From the NCBI GenBank assembly GCA_021234155.1, contig JAJEKV010000014.1:4483563-4547562 (forward strand): a DNA stretch of 64,000 nt, in the 5' to 3' direction. The translations under genes were made by a program, and so were the position numbers. The notes under the pieces are model-generated. The model saw only the letters and a list, made by a program, of their open reading frames with translations, searched no databases and had not been told where the DNA came from. How positions within the stretch are numbered: the stretch's first letter is position 1; every line of letters begins with the position of its first letter. The DNA is from Isoetes taiwanensis. Taxonomy: Eukaryota > Streptophyta > Lycopodiopsida > Isoetales > Isoetaceae. Shown one piece after another: positions 1-11,020 of the stretch.

Positions 1-69
1 TATATTATTATTTTGTTTACGTGTTTAGCCTGAACTTGCTGTCTAAGTCTAGCCGATTTCACCTTGCTA

Positions 70-271
70 AACTTTATGGGAGCGCAGTAAATATCGGACG
101 CTGACATGTTATACCCATGGGCATATCCGTGGTATATCCGTGTGTTTGACATGTTATAGCCACGCCCAAAAAAAATTACACGGTGTTTTTGTGGACTTAG
201 CGGATTTTTTGCCATTTAAGGCTGGCTATAACATGTCAGCGTCCGACATTTACCGCGATGGAACTTTATGG
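70..271. mobile_element. Small MITE-like inverted-repeat element with possible target duplication
   Basis: Positions 82-113 and 227-257 form an inverted repeat of about 31 bp (core TCGGACGCTGACATGTTATA on one arm and its complement on the other). No coding sequence lies between the arms. AACTTTATGG occurs at 70-79 and again at 262-271, directly flanking the arms, as a target-site duplication would; 9-10 bp would fit a Mutator-like or hAT-like origin. Caution: related TTTATGG words recur in the following tandem repeats, so the flanking match may be coincidental. Confidence 0.6.
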
Positions 272-447
272 TGTGCCTTTTTTGCTAATTTATTTTTTTT
301 GGATGGTAAGTCCTAACCGATTTCGCCTTTGCTAAAGCTTTATGGTGTGCCTTTGCTAAAGCCTTGTGGTGTGCGTTTTGCTAGTTTATTATTTTTTGGA
401 CTTCGAACTTATGGTGTGCGTTTTGCTAGTTTATTATTTTTGGACTT
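263..447. repeat. Degenerate tandem repeats built on TTATGGTGTGC
   Basis: Four imperfect copies of a word of the form CTTTATGGTGTGC(G/C)TTTTGCTA begin near 264, 342, 363 and 406, separated by T-rich spacers. They lie directly upstream of the PPR gene and have no coding potential. Confidence 0.6.
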
Positions 448-540
448 GTACAGATACGTTCGTGATTTTCAGTATCTACGAGGTTCGTTTATGCTCAGAC
501 AACCTTTTGCACCATTTCCGGTGGCTATGATTTCTGAGGC

Positions 541-2715
541 ATGCCCTTCCTTAGCAGGACTTTTCAACATTTCAGCAAACACGACTGGGTTGCTGATGAG
601 CTCAGAATTGCCAAGACAATGGAGCAACATGGGGCATTGTTGAACAGGGAGCTTGCTTACCGCCTGCTAGAGAAGTGTAGAGAAAGACAAGATCTAAAAT
701 CAGGAAGGTTAGTACAATCCTTGATGTCTCAAAATGGACTTGATTCAATAGCCGTTCTAGTGAACCATCTTATTCGCCTTTTTGCTTCATGTGCAAGTCT
801 AATTGATGCAAACCAAGCATATAGCAGAAGTGTAAATACGGACATCTTCACATGGAACGCTGCCATTGCAGCCCATGCGAAGCTTGGCAAACACGACATA
901 GCATTTAAATTGTATGAAAGATTGCAGACTGTGGGTGTGAGTCCTGACAAATTCACATTGTTGGGCATCTTGAAAGCATGCATTGGTAGCAGCTTCATAG
1001 AACTTGGCAAGTGCATACATCATCTGATTTTGGAGAATGAGCTGCTTTTTGATGTTGTCATTGGGAGTACCCTTGTTGATATGTATGCTAAATGTCAAAA
1101 GTTGGAGGAGGCACGCAGGGTTTTTGATATGTTACCAAACCGTAATGTGGTATCATGGAATGCCATGGTTACAGGATATGCTCAACATGGTGAATGTTTT
1201 TTCGCATTGCAATGCTTTGAGGACATGGAGTGTCACGGCATTAAGCCAGATGTAGTAACATGGGGTGCAATGATTGAAGGATATGCAGAGCTTGGTAAAG
1301 GCCTTTATGCTTTAGAATGGTTCGAACGGATGCAAACTCATGGAATTGAGCCTAATAACGTTATATTTATGAGTGTCCTAAAAGCTTGTGGTAGTACTGG
1401 CAGCCTAGAACGTGCAAAACTCATCCACGAAAAAGTGATTGAAGATAACCTACAATTAGATGTTGTGATTGGAAATGTCCTTGTTGACATTTATGTTAAA
1501 TGCCAGGACTTAGAGGGGGCACGCAGACTCTTTGACATGTTGCCAAATCAAGACTTAGTGTCATGGAGTGCAATGATTGGAGGATATGCACATTATGGAG
1601 ACGGTCTTCTTGCCATAGAATGTTTTGAGGGGATGGAACGCTATAGTATAAAGCCTGATAAAGTAGCACTTTTGAGCATCTTAAAGGCTTGCAGCTGCAT
1701 TGGAGGAATCACATTTGGGAAGTGTATCCATGAACGGGTTATAATGTGTGGCTTGCAGTCTGATATTGTTATTGGTAGTACTCTTGTTGATATGTATGCA
1801 AAGTCCGGGAATCTAATGGAGGCGTGTAGAGTTTTTGATGAGTTACCAGACCAAGATGTGGTACTATGGAATGTTTTGGTTACAGGATTCGTCCAGCATG
1901 GTGAGGCTTTCCTTGCACTAGAATGCTTGAGGAGCATGCAGCATAAGGGCATCAGACCTGATAAAGCCACATTTGTGGGGGCCTCAAAAGCATGTGGCAG
2001 CATTGGTGCCATAGAAGAGGGGAAGCACATCCATGAGCAAATTCTTGAGAATACGATGCAAACTGATGCAGTGGTGGGAAGCACCCTTGTTGATATGTAT
2101 GCCAATTGTGGGTACTTGGAAGAAGCATCCAGAGTTTTTAATAGATTGGCAAGCAGAACTGCAGTGTCATGGGGTGTGATGGTTGCAGGATATGCTCAAC
2201 ATGGAGAAGCAGTATCAGCTATGCAGTCCTTTGAAAGTATGATATGTTGTGGTTTTGAGCCTGATGCTATAACCTTCACTGGCATACTCGCTGTATGCAG
2301 TCATGCTGGCCATATAGATGAAGGCCGTTGGTATTTTAACATCATGAGAGAATGCTATGACATAAAACCAGATATAGTTCATGTTACATGTGTGGTGGAT
2401 CTGCTGGGGCGTGCTGGGCACTTTAAAGAAGCACGCAGCTTACTTCACTCTACCAGAGATCCCAACGTTTCTGGATGGATGGCTTTACTCAGTGCCTGCA
2501 GGCTGCATAGCAATTTGGAACTAGGAAAAGTTTGTTTTGATGAAATTGTTCATTTAGATTCGACATGTGGTGCAGCTTATGTGCTCATGTCAATCATCTA
2601 TTGTACTGTTTTACGTCAAGGACCTGCTGAGGTTCCAATCCATTTCCATCAGCATGTAAAACAGTCTAATAAAAATTTGCAGTTGCATGAATCTGTACAA
2701 AATTGTTGTATGTAA
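541..2715 (+). CDS. PLS-class pentatricopeptide repeat protein, no DYW domain
   Basis: A 724-codon intronless ORF made almost entirely of P, L and S type PPR units from about residue 60 to 660. Repeating blocks such as SWNAMVTGYAQHG, IKPD, LLSILKAC, GSTLVDMYAKCG and EEA-RVFD are visible. In land plants such proteins bind organellar RNA and act mainly in C-to-U editing, splicing or stability in chloroplasts or mitochondria. The protein begins an E-like segment (SGWMALLSACRLHSNLELG) but loses the pattern after AYVLMSIIY. It ends without a complete E domain or the DYW deaminase, so it would need a partner deaminase or may be 3' truncated. The first ATG is taken as the start; a targeting peptide is not obvious. 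The single-exon structure is typical of plant PPR genes. Target RNA cannot be inferred. Confidence 0.9.
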   Translation: MPFLSRTFQHFSKHDWVADELRIAKTMEQHGALLNRELAYRLLEKCRERQDLKSGRLVQSLMSQNGLDSIAVLVNHLIRLFASCASLIDANQAYSRSVNTDIFTWNAAIAAHAKLGKHDIAFKLYERLQTVGVSPDKFTLLGILKACIGSSFIELGKCIHHLILENELLFDVVIGSTLVDMYAKCQKLEEARRVFDMLPNRNVVSWNAMVTGYAQHGECFFALQCFEDMECHGIKPDVVTWGAMIEGYAELGKGLYALEWFERMQTHGIEPNNVIFMSVLKACGSTGSLERAKLIHEKVIEDNLQLDVVIGNVLVDIYVKCQDLEGARRLFDMLPNQDLVSWSAMIGGYAHYGDGLLAIECFEGMERYSIKPDKVALLSILKACSCIGGITFGKCIHERVIMCGLQSDIVIGSTLVDMYAKSGNLMEACRVFDELPDQDVVLWNVLVTGFVQHGEAFLALECLRSMQHKGIRPDKATFVGASKACGSIGAIEEGKHIHEQILENTMQTDAVVGSTLVDMYANCGYLEEASRVFNRLASRTAVSWGVMVAGYAQHGEAVSAMQSFESMICCGFEPDAITFTGILAVCSHAGHIDEGRWYFNIMRECYDIKPDIVHVTCVVDLLGRAGHFKEARSLLHSTRDPNVSGWMALLSACRLHSNLELGKVCFDEIVHLDSTCGAAYVLMSIIYCTVLRQGPAEVPIHFHQHVKQSNKNLQLHESVQNCCM

Positions 2716-4663
2716 TTCAGTATCACACGCAAAGTTAACTCTTGGTAACTCTTAATGGTAAAAACGACTTTCAAGACCTTATAATTTGCCAAGTCTCGGC
2801 CACAAAGTGTTCAGGCAAATGATCAAATATTTATTTGCTCTATTGTTCAAGATCATTATGCAAACTTAAATTAACAAAGCCAAGAAGATACTGACACTGA
2901 AAAAGTATGTCCAGTCTCTGAATAGTTGATTGCCTGATACGTTGTGGTCATTATTTTTAAATTTCCAGAAGATAATGGCTTCTACTGTGTTACTTCTACT
3001 GTCGTTTTGAAACATTGTGATATCCATTTACCAGTTAGTTCACGGAGCTGGCACAAAGAAAAAAGTGATTGAAGGCATACACATCCATGCTATAGGCTAC
3101 ACATGCATGTCATTAAACTATAATATAAAGAATCGCAACCAAAATGCATTTCATATACGATTCATTAGAATGGAAATAACCAATCCACAAAAACAGTGTC
3201 TTTAAGTCATCTTTAGATGCAAAAGTAAAGAGAAATATGATTCACGCTACAGGATATCCTAGTCACAGGTATGACATGGATTTTATTGAATTAGCTGTAA
3301 GTCTGCAGGGCATGATCTAAATGCATTGAGTTTCCTCCTTGTCCTAATTTCTTCAAACGTCACTTCCTGCAAAACAATTTGTAAAAAATTAGCCATGGCT
3401 TGAATATTTGAAAATCAAACAAGCTTGTCAACTAGGAACATGTTTGAAGAACCACCCCCGTTTCTAAATAGCACTGTTTTTTGGCAGGTTCCAAGAAAAT
3501 AAGGGAATCCAATAGATGAAGAAAGATTAATCAATAAGGAAGTCAAGAAGTTGTTTCTACATTGTGCATTTAATCACCACAAGCATGAAAAAGGGGCTCG
3601 CCAGATGTTACCAAAGCTGAATAGAAGAAGCAAGGCAGATCTTTACTGCACGCAGAAAGCAGCTTTGTCACACAGGTAGGCTTTGGACTTCAATATTTTG
3701 AAGAAAAGCGGGGGCTAAAATTTGGGCTCACAATAGGGACTAGTAATGGCACTGTGGTCCTCACTAAGAATTGTGGATGTGCTATAATATGTACATAATC
3801 TAAATTCCTCATTACTGGGACAAAACATGTCTGCCATAGAATGCAAATTAAAAACAAATGCCACAGTCACTGATCCAAAAATGTTCATAGCTCTAACTAG
3901 GGACACCATTGGATCTCTCTAAATAAATTCAACCCCTTGGATGGGCTATAATAAGATATCTATGGTATGATTTTTCATTTTAAATGCCTCACATTGACCT
4001 TTCAAGGGTTCTGCCCCCAGCCTAAGATTTATAGAAAACATGCTTTTGTGTCAATTTCAGCATTCCTTTGTTTGGCAAATTGCCACTCTGCAAACATTGG
4101 CAATTGCAATATGTTTGCCAAATGCTCTACGCTGACTGCCAAATGTCCAACCATGTAACTAAGCAATTCAATATGGCCTGGCTGGTTTTAGGAGCACATG
4201 TAAAAGGCACAGCTAAAACTTCAAAAAACGGTGCAACAAGCAGCCTGAACAGAGGAGGCAAGTTGCTAGAGTAAACAGGGGCAATGTTAGCATTTTGGAT
4301 CGCCCAACTCCACCTCATTGTCAACTACTTTCTTTGGAAAACATCCCTGAATCTATGGTTCAATCTAGGTATCTTGAAGAAGATTAAAAGATAGGATTAA
4401 ATTGCCAAACAGTAAATTTATCTGCATAGCTTGGTAAAACCTGCAATGCTCGACAAAAGATATTTTCATCAGAAAACTGCCTGTTTTGCAGGCTTTCTGA
4501 TGAAAAGCAACCAGTCCTAGTGGTTTTATGCTCAAGCAAGTTTAACCCTAATAATTCAGAGCAACAAGCAGGAAGCAGCTAGTATCAAAGATAAGAGACT
4601 GAATTACAGTTCCTATGCATCCCTCTACATGAAACAAAAAAAGAGGTAGAAAAAACAATGACC
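2716..4663. other. Intergenic, no supported gene
   Basis: AT-rich sequence between the convergent PPR and complex I subunit genes. Only short chance ORFs are present on both strands; no recognisable exon, RNA gene or element was seen. Confidence 0.6.
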
Positions 4664-4966
4664 TTAGGGCTTATGAGGGATTGGAACGTTGGCATAAGGA
4701 TCACTCTTGACAGCGTCGTATGGATCAATGCGACCCAGATAGTGGCTTTGCTTAAGGTCCAGCAAGAAATGGGCGTTGTTTTTATCCTTGTTCCAGTAGC
4801 CAAAGGGCTTCGTGGGCTGGTTCCATATCTGCTTGTTACGCTCGCATTTGGCCAACACATCCTGCATGTGTTGCCGCCACTTTTGATCCCGCTCCTCTGG
4901 GTCTTCCATGCTATTCAGTATCCAATTGCCCACAAACTCCTTCACGAACCCCGGAATCAGACCCAT
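4664..4966 (-). CDS. Plant-specific mitochondrial complex I subunit, P1-like (At1g67350-like)
   Basis: A 100-residue protein on the minus strand starting MGLIPGFVKEFV. It contains MEDPEERD near residue 20, then a C..NK..W..P.KPFGYW block and GRIDPYDA near the end. This order matches my recollection of the small Arabidopsis protein At1g67350 (about 98 residues, MEDPKERD, PYGFW, GRRDPYDD). That protein is reported as a plant-specific subunit (P1) of mitochondrial NADH:ubiquinone oxidoreductase, in the membrane arm region. The frame stays open a few codons upstream without an ATG, so the ATG at 4966 is preferred. It is intronless, of family-typical length, and appears intact. The functional assignment rests on remembered similarity, not on a search. 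Confidence 0.72.
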   Translation of the reverse strand: MGLIPGFVKEFVGNWILNSMEDPEERDQKWRQHMQDVLAKCERNKQIWNQPTKPFGYWNKDKNNAHFLLDLKQSHYLGRIDPYDAVKSDPYANVPIPHKP

Positions 4967-5030
4967 CTCTGCGCCTTCTTCCAAATAGTGAGAGAACTTT
5001 TAATATAAAAGAAAGAGGCGTGTAAAAACG

Positions 5031-5077
5031 ATGGCGGAGAAGGTGCCCATTTTTAACGATTCGCGAATCGAGTCCTG
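5031..5077 (+). CDS. Possible first coding exon or short upstream ORF divergent from the complex I gene
   Basis: An ATG 64 bp from the minus-strand start opens a short reading frame (MAEKVPIFNDSRIESW). It reaches a plausible GT donor (GGTATGG) at about 5078 and otherwise stops at 5085-5087. Composition resembles a real N terminus, but no downstream exon in frame was identified. It may be a divergent gene sharing the promoter, or chance. Confidence 0.22.
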
Positions 5078-5087
5078 GTATGGCTAA

Positions 5088-6187
5088 AATGTTCCAGCTC
5101 TTTGTTTTACTTATTGTTGCATTCATTCTGCCTGTGAATCGTTGTTTTTTAGCACTCTATTGTAGTATCTATAGATCGAACAAACATGGAAGAGAGGGAA
5201 ACAACAATGGTGGCTATTTGTCAGTCAGTCATAGAAACATTTAGAATGAATGACGTCGGAACAAACTCTGACACTTTGGATCTGATCCAAACTTAACTCT
5301 TGCTCATCATCTTCACATGGCAAATTTTTGTTCAGTTAGCCAACTTTATGGAGGCAACTTAGACCTGAAATAGAGAATGCGCTTGTTCCTGAAGCTTAAC
5401 AGTTTTCTGGCCATGAAATGGGAAAACAGAAGACGGAACACCTGTTCTCCAGTAACCAGTCAAGTTTGCTAAGTGACATATCAGGTCCTCTTCATAGCAT
5501 TTTTAATTTGAACTCAGTAACTTCTTGGTGCCACCTTAGTCAAGGATTCTATTTTGCGGACCTGATCAAGTCATATACATATGTATATCCATTTTTCTTC
5601 CTAAGCAGTGCTGACCATTCCTTTCAAGCAAGCTTCTGGTGGGCAGTTTGATACTTCTAGGATGCTTCTTCATTCCATCTCCAATCATAAGCTTCCTCTT
5701 ATGAACTCTACTCTACTAAATCCTTTCGTTGTCATTGTTGAAGCCCATATTGTACTTGTGGACATATTACTAGAAGGCACTATTAAGGTCTTTTTGGACA
5801 TATACGATGGAAGCACACACATACAAAATAATCTATTCTGGCCAATGTGAAGTTAAGGTTACCTGGGCAGGAATTAGTAGAATAGATCTGCCTGTAACAT
5901 CTAGCCTTGCACATTCCCTTCGGCAGCTATGTTTATTACAATAATATAATTGCTTTTTTCTTAACAAAAATTGGGAGATCATGTAGCTTGAGTGGCTTAG
6001 CTTACCTCCTCTAGTTACCAGTATTTAATTCTTAAATGCTGCTAGCTACAACATTTATCATTATGCTAAGAATGGCATGCAGATCCACACCGTGTCATTG
6101 TTTCTATCATACGCAGAAGTTTGTCTTACGTATTAAAAAATTCAACTCCTTTGGTCTAAATACATTTCTTTTTAAAACAGACTTTCT
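5088..6187. other. Intergenic, probable promoter region of the FkbM gene
   Basis: AT-rich sequence with only short unconvincing ORFs. It probably holds upstream regulatory sequence for the methyltransferase starting at 6188, but no specific element could be recognised. Confidence 0.4.
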
Positions 6188-7296
6188 ATGGCGAGCTTAA
6201 TATCTTCAAAAAGTGGTCCAAGGAAGGAAAATATGCTGCAGAGACAATATCTAATCATCTTTTGTCTTCTTTTATTATCGATTCTGTTGGTAGTTGCCAT
6301 ATTCTCAAAATGCTCCTTGTCGCACATGACAATGAAGTTGGCTACCGATTCACACGATGGTTGGATGCTTCTTCAGGCAAGAAATGCAAATGATGATGAG
6401 TTTGACTGTCTTCATGCTTCACAGGGTGCACCAGTGTTTGCAAACAAAATGGAGGGTATGCATTATCCATTCTTTGTGTCAATAGCGGACTTAGGCTCTC
6501 CAGAAAAGCCAAATCGTAACTTCCAACGCATGATTAAAGGGAAGCTTTTTCAGAAAGCTAAAATTTCCCAAACAATACAATTTTTGTTAGGAAAGATCAA
6601 ATCAGGTGGTGATGCAACTGATAACTCTGTAATTATCGATGTTGGAGCAAACATAGGATTCGCATCATTTGCTGCAACATCAATGGGCTTCAAAGTGCTT
6701 GCTTTTGAACCAGTTTTTGAAAACTTACAAAAGCTTTGTGATGGCATGTACCTGAATAGAGCTGGACATCTCTTAAAGCTTTATCATGCTGCAGTGTCAG
6801 ATATGTTAGGAAACATTACTATTCACAAGGTATGTTCTGAAACTTCAAGTTTGTTTATAAGGGAAGCTTTTTGTATAATATTTAACATGAGCTAAGGGTG
6901 GTGCAGGTTATTGGACGGCTAGACAACACTGCTGTCTCCTTATCTGGTGCCAAGCTAGCATTCCATTCAAATGAGGTAGTACCTTACACTGTGAGAACAA
7001 TTACACTAGATGCAATGGTTTCTCAGCATACCCATGTGCCCTTGATAAAAGTTGATGTCCAAGGTTGGGAATTTCATGTTCTTAAGGGAGCTGAAAATAT
7101 ATTAAGGCGACCGGCAGGGAAAGCACCTTATCTTATTTATGAGGATGATGAGAAACTTTTGAAAGAAAGCAATACCACAAGTCAGGATATTCTCATGTTT
7201 CTTGAGATGACAGGATATAAGTTTTGTAAAAGAATAGGAGGTGATAGGCATTGCAGTAAAGACAGCTCCCTTCTTGTAGAGGAATCAATGTTATAG
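6188..7296 (+). CDS. FkbM-family SAM-dependent methyltransferase, membrane-anchored, two exons
   Basis: Exon 1 runs 6188-6829 and exon 2 runs 6907-7296; the 77-bp intron has GT (AAG|GTATGT) and AG (GTGCAG|GTT) ends and joins in phase 0 to give 343 residues. Residues about 22-40 form one hydrophobic helix after a basic N terminus, suggesting a type II signal anchor with the catalytic domain in the Golgi or ER lumen. The Rossmann SAM-binding motif is IIDVGANIGFASF, followed by VLAFEPVFEN (acidic residue for the ribose). The C-terminal FkbM signature LIKVDVQGWEFHVLKGAE is present. FkbM proteins methylate hydroxyls of small molecules or glycans; the plant substrate is unknown. The gene looks intact. 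The reading frame with the membrane anchor is preferred over a second open frame across the first 200 bp. Confidence 0.88.
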
Positions 7297-8550
7297 GGCC
7301 CAACCTTTATTTGTCCAGGTAGTTGGAATTAATGTACACGGTTTAAATGATGCTGCAGAAAATAGATGAAAACTTCGTTTGTTCCTATTACTTTTTCTAT
7401 AACGTTTTGACATTTTAAAACGGGAGGAGAATTCAGATCAAACTTGTAAAAGATTTAATATTATTATAGGCCGTTACCGTTAGAATCGATGCATCAGAGC
7501 ATTCGAACACATTAATTTTACATGGTATATGCAAAAGGTAACATTTGGGCACTTTTTACTAGCCTAACCAGGACAATTAACATGAGCATTGTACCTGTGG
7601 CTTGGAGTGTCAACTGGGCATTTAACTTCAAAGAAAAATGGCTCCAAATTTTTCAGCTTGTGGATTAGTGTGAACGGAGCATTTCTATTTTTCAGAGTTG
7701 GGGGATGACTTTTTAGAGGTAAGTGATTCTTCAAAAAAATACAAGGTGGTGTTGCTGATATGGTGATGCTCGACGGAGCCGCCATTGGAGCAAGAGAGAG
7801 ACAATTATCTAGGCGAAACCATGGGTTTAATTATCTAAGCTAGATTATTCTAAGGATTTAATTAACCAATGGCTATTATTATTTGTTTGAGACTAGTTAA
7901 AATCAAAGTTTGTTGCATCTGAATTTGTCATTTAGCCAATCTAATTAGAATCATGCAGCATCTAGATAATTTCTTATAGCCAAATCTTGAAACTTGGAAC
8001 CTTTGCCTAATTGCTAGAGCGGAATCTCTAGTGTTTATCTTGATTAATCCTTTTTCCTATTCCTTTCTTATATTTAGTTCTTGTTAGAGCAGATTCTCTA
8101 GTGCTTTCCAATGAATTTCCCCTTTTTCCTTTCTATCTTCCAAAATTTAGTTCTTTCTCAGAGTTTCTCTTGCTCGGTTAGCCTGGTTGGATGGTGAGCT
8201 TTGGATTTAAGGGCTGAGGAATTTGTTATTTGAGGTGTGTTTCATTGATAATCTCTTAGACTGCGATTACTCTATTGCTAGATAAAGCTTGCATTTTTAG
8301 TTTTTTCTCAGAGTTTCTCAAAATTGAGTTCTTTCTCGGAGTTTCTCTTGCTCACATAGCCCAGGGCTGGAATTTGTTATTTGAAGTGCCTCATTGATAA
8401 TCTCTTGAATTGCAATTACTCTAAGCATCCCTCACTTGATTGTTGATATTCAATGTCTAGTGTTAGGATCAGATTTACAAGTATATTCTATATCCCAATT
8501 TTACAGGATTGTTTATGCCCTTTAATATGTTGCTTGCTGCATTCCTCCAG
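7297..8550. other. Intergenic with a diverged direct duplication
   Basis: No gene recognised. Between about 8000 and 8430 sentences recur: AGATTCTCTAGTG-like words near 8025 and 8095, CTTTCTCAGAGTTTCTC-like words near 8155, 8305 and 8335, and a CATTGATAATCTCTT block near 8245 and 8390. These indicate an old local tandem duplication of about 150 bp. Confidence 0.5.
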
Positions 8551-8666
8551 GATACCATGACGATAGGTGTAGATTATTCTGAGAAGGAAGCAAAAAGTGC
8601 AGCATTGGTTTCTGAAGGGAAGGTGCCTATAGGAGTGGGAGAGAACTCAAAAATAAACTATGATAG
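8551..8666 (+). pseudogene. Orphan exon of ADP-glucose pyrophosphorylase large subunit
   Basis: After a good acceptor (TTCCTCCAG|GATACC) the frame reads DTMTIGVDY, an S-E-K-E-A stretch, then EGKVPIGVGENSKI. Plant AGPase large subunits have DTMMMGADYY..., then EGKVPIGVGENTKI at the start of the left-handed beta-helix domain, often as a discrete exon. AGPase makes ADP-glucose for starch in plastids. Neither the preceding catalytic exons nor the following IDKNARIG-type exon is visible nearby. A GT follows at 8667, then the frame runs into a microsatellite. I infer a duplicated or transposed single-exon fragment rather than a functional gene. Confidence 0.65.
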
Positions 8667-8724
8667 GTATTATGACTTCAGATGTTCAGTCCTTCTATGC
8701 TTATACCCATTCAAATACAACAAA

Positions 8725-8750
8725 GGTAGGTAGGTAGGTAGGTAGGTAGG
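8725..8750. repeat. (GGTA)n microsatellite
   Basis: About six and a half uninterrupted copies of the tetranucleotide GGTA. Confidence 0.97.
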
Positions 8751-9640
8751 TCACACAAGGCCATGGGACGGAACTATACTTAGTCCAACTCTGGGGGTTC
8801 TCAAAGTTGAGACATGGTTGTTCTAGGACTAGTGTGTTACCACGAACCAAAGGCCCAGGTGCTAGGATTGCAAAGCACATATCTGCCTACCCATATTATA
8901 GCACAAAAAGAAGCAACTACGCCATTGCTTTAACCTGGGTTTAGTTTATACAAAAGGATTTACAACAAATAAATAGGAGTCTTTTTCCTTGGAACAACAC
9001 GTAGTGGTCTATTCCCAAAGAATGGTTTTCTTAAACCTTTGCCTAAAAATATTGCCATTGCCAAAGACACATAGTGGAACTTATTTCCACAACCATCATC
9101 CATGGTCATGGCTTTCGTTGCACCATCATAGCCACAAAACCATTACTTCTTCTTGCTGCCTTCATGGAATATCTACAAACAAAATAAATAAAAAGGGCTC
9201 CAGAAATTAAAATGCCTTCGCAATATCAATTTCCTGCAAAGAAGACTACGTAATTATCACAAAATAGGCTGGTTTCTTCAATGTAAGATTAACAATCGAT
9301 TTAATCTCTTTCGTAGAGGGCTTATGGTTTTATATCTGGCTTTTGCACCCATTTAATAAAAAGTAGTATTATTTGAATCCCCCATAGAGCTAGTTTTAGG
9401 CGACATATGCAGAAGAAAAATACCAATTTTAAGTAAGTCCAATGAGTCACGATATAGACAGCATATCATCTTATAGGTAGCATAGACAACCTCACTTCAC
9501 TTATCTGGGTAAAAGCATAGAGGTGCTACAAACATATAAGTAGCTTGGAGTAGAGTTCACTACCATCATGCATCTAACAACGAGTAACAGCATGTCGAAA
9601 GGCACTATGTACCATGCATAACAAAGCGGAGCCCTATGAT
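8751..9640. other. Intergenic, nothing recognised
   Basis: Only short chance ORFs on both strands; no repeat family or gene identified. Confidence 0.5.
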
Positions 9641-9830
9641 TGGCCCTATACACTTATTCAGGGTTTTGATAGAATTATTTCTTTTATATGGAGTGGAATT
9701 ATGTGGGCCAATGATATCAATTGCCACTTGAAAGATTTGGAACGGATCCAAAAAATTTTGACTCAAGTTCTTGGAGTCAACTACATGCTTCGGAGTCCAA
9801 TTCTCCTCCCTAGAAACATGATTCTTGCCG
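9641..9830 (+). pseudogene. Fragment resembling the C-terminal end of a LINE reverse transcriptase
   Basis: The frame reads FIWSGIMWAN, then LKDLERIQKILTQVLGV, then a short tail. This resembles the LLYG.E.WG...(9-12)..IE.IQ..FL...LGV block that follows the RT domain in many plant LINE ORF2 proteins. No RT palm motif or endonuclease is present nearby. A short decayed LINE remnant is the best reading; chance similarity is possible. Confidence 0.4.
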
Positions 9831-9865
9831 TTATGCCACTTTGGAGCGACACATCCTGCGCCTGA

Positions 9866-10839
9866 ACCTTTGGTCTAGTGGTAACGCACTTCCAAGAGGT
9901 TAAACGAGATGAAATAAATCCTGCTCCATCACACTGATATGTACAAATGTGTGAATGTACAATTTCTCAATGATTCTATTACTATTAAGTTAATTCCCTC
10001 AAAAACCCTTCGGAGCTGGGGTGTTTAAATCTTAAGTAGTAATGGGTTTGTTGTGCTCTTTCTTATATTGGGTCATCTTATAGATCTTTTGGTCTCAATG
10101 ATTGATAAAAGTCAATTCAAATCAATTCGTATCTTATCACTACACTATTAGCCATTGCAAATATTTTCCCCAGATTTGAGCCTAAAGATCAATGAAAATG
10201 GTATAATAATTGCGATATGGAAGGAAAACTCACAGAGTAAACAATATCTCTGATCAACAATGCAAAAAACTTGCATATATGATGTCAACAAAGATGATGT
10301 AGGGCCTCCGCCTCAGACTAAAGAGCAACTCTAGCAAAAACATTGCCCCCAATATTTTTTGCCATCAAAGATGGCTTCTTGCCATCCTCATTGCATTTGC
10401 AGACGATGCAGAAACAATTTCTGTAGTTGTTTCATAAAGATGCCATGAACTATCTTTATGAACATATAATTTTCTTAAATGAAGAAGTTGCAAGCACTTG
10501 CATGGTGTTTAAAGGAACTAGCATGCCCATATGAGTATAAAGTCATCAAAATTTTTAAGAAACTGTTAAGACAATGATTCAAAATCTGGATAAGTCTATC
10601 TGAATCAGCCGAGCAAGGAAAGGGATAGAACTTGACCCAAACGTAGAATCAGAGCTCCTTTCATTCACCCGTTGAGCAGAGAGCTAGCACGAGAGAAGAC
10701 TGCAAAAGTGCACATCCTGAGACGATCCTCCCTTAGACACATGCCTCCTCTATTTATATGCACACAATAAGCTTCTTATCGGACTCTTTAATGTAAAGGA
10801 GAGTCCTTAATTTTTGGTATATCATTATTGGTGCAGGCT
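9866..10839. other. Intergenic, nothing recognised
   Basis: AT-rich sequence without convincing ORFs on either strand. Confidence 0.5.
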
Positions 10840-11020
10840 GATAACTAGTTACCAGTACTAGAGGAGTACTGATAACTAGTTGTCAGTATTATTCCACCCA
10901 TATAAGACCGATAAGGTGGTTATCGACCTTCGCCTCGGCCGATGACAAAAAATGCATGGCCTCGGATGTACAGCCTTCGTCACGCATTTTTGGTTATCGG
11001 CCTCGGCCAGACCGATAACC
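10840..11020. repeat. Palindrome-rich segment with two strong hairpins
   Basis: Positions 10840-10884 form a hairpin: GATAACTAGTTACCAGTACT, a 5-nt loop AGAGG, then a 20-base complementary arm with two mismatches. Positions 10992-11020 form a second hairpin, GGTTATCGG, an 11-nt loop, CCGATAACC. The GATAAC/GTTATC word recurs between them (10912-10924). No ORF explains this. It could be a MITE core, an LTR end or a protein-binding array. Confidence 0.7.

Noticed and set aside
6181-6400. A second open frame overlapping the start of the FkbM gene (YGELNIFKKWSKEGKY...)
   Set aside because: It stops after about 70 codons and has no link to the downstream domain. The other frame gives a signal anchor continuous with the methyltransferase.
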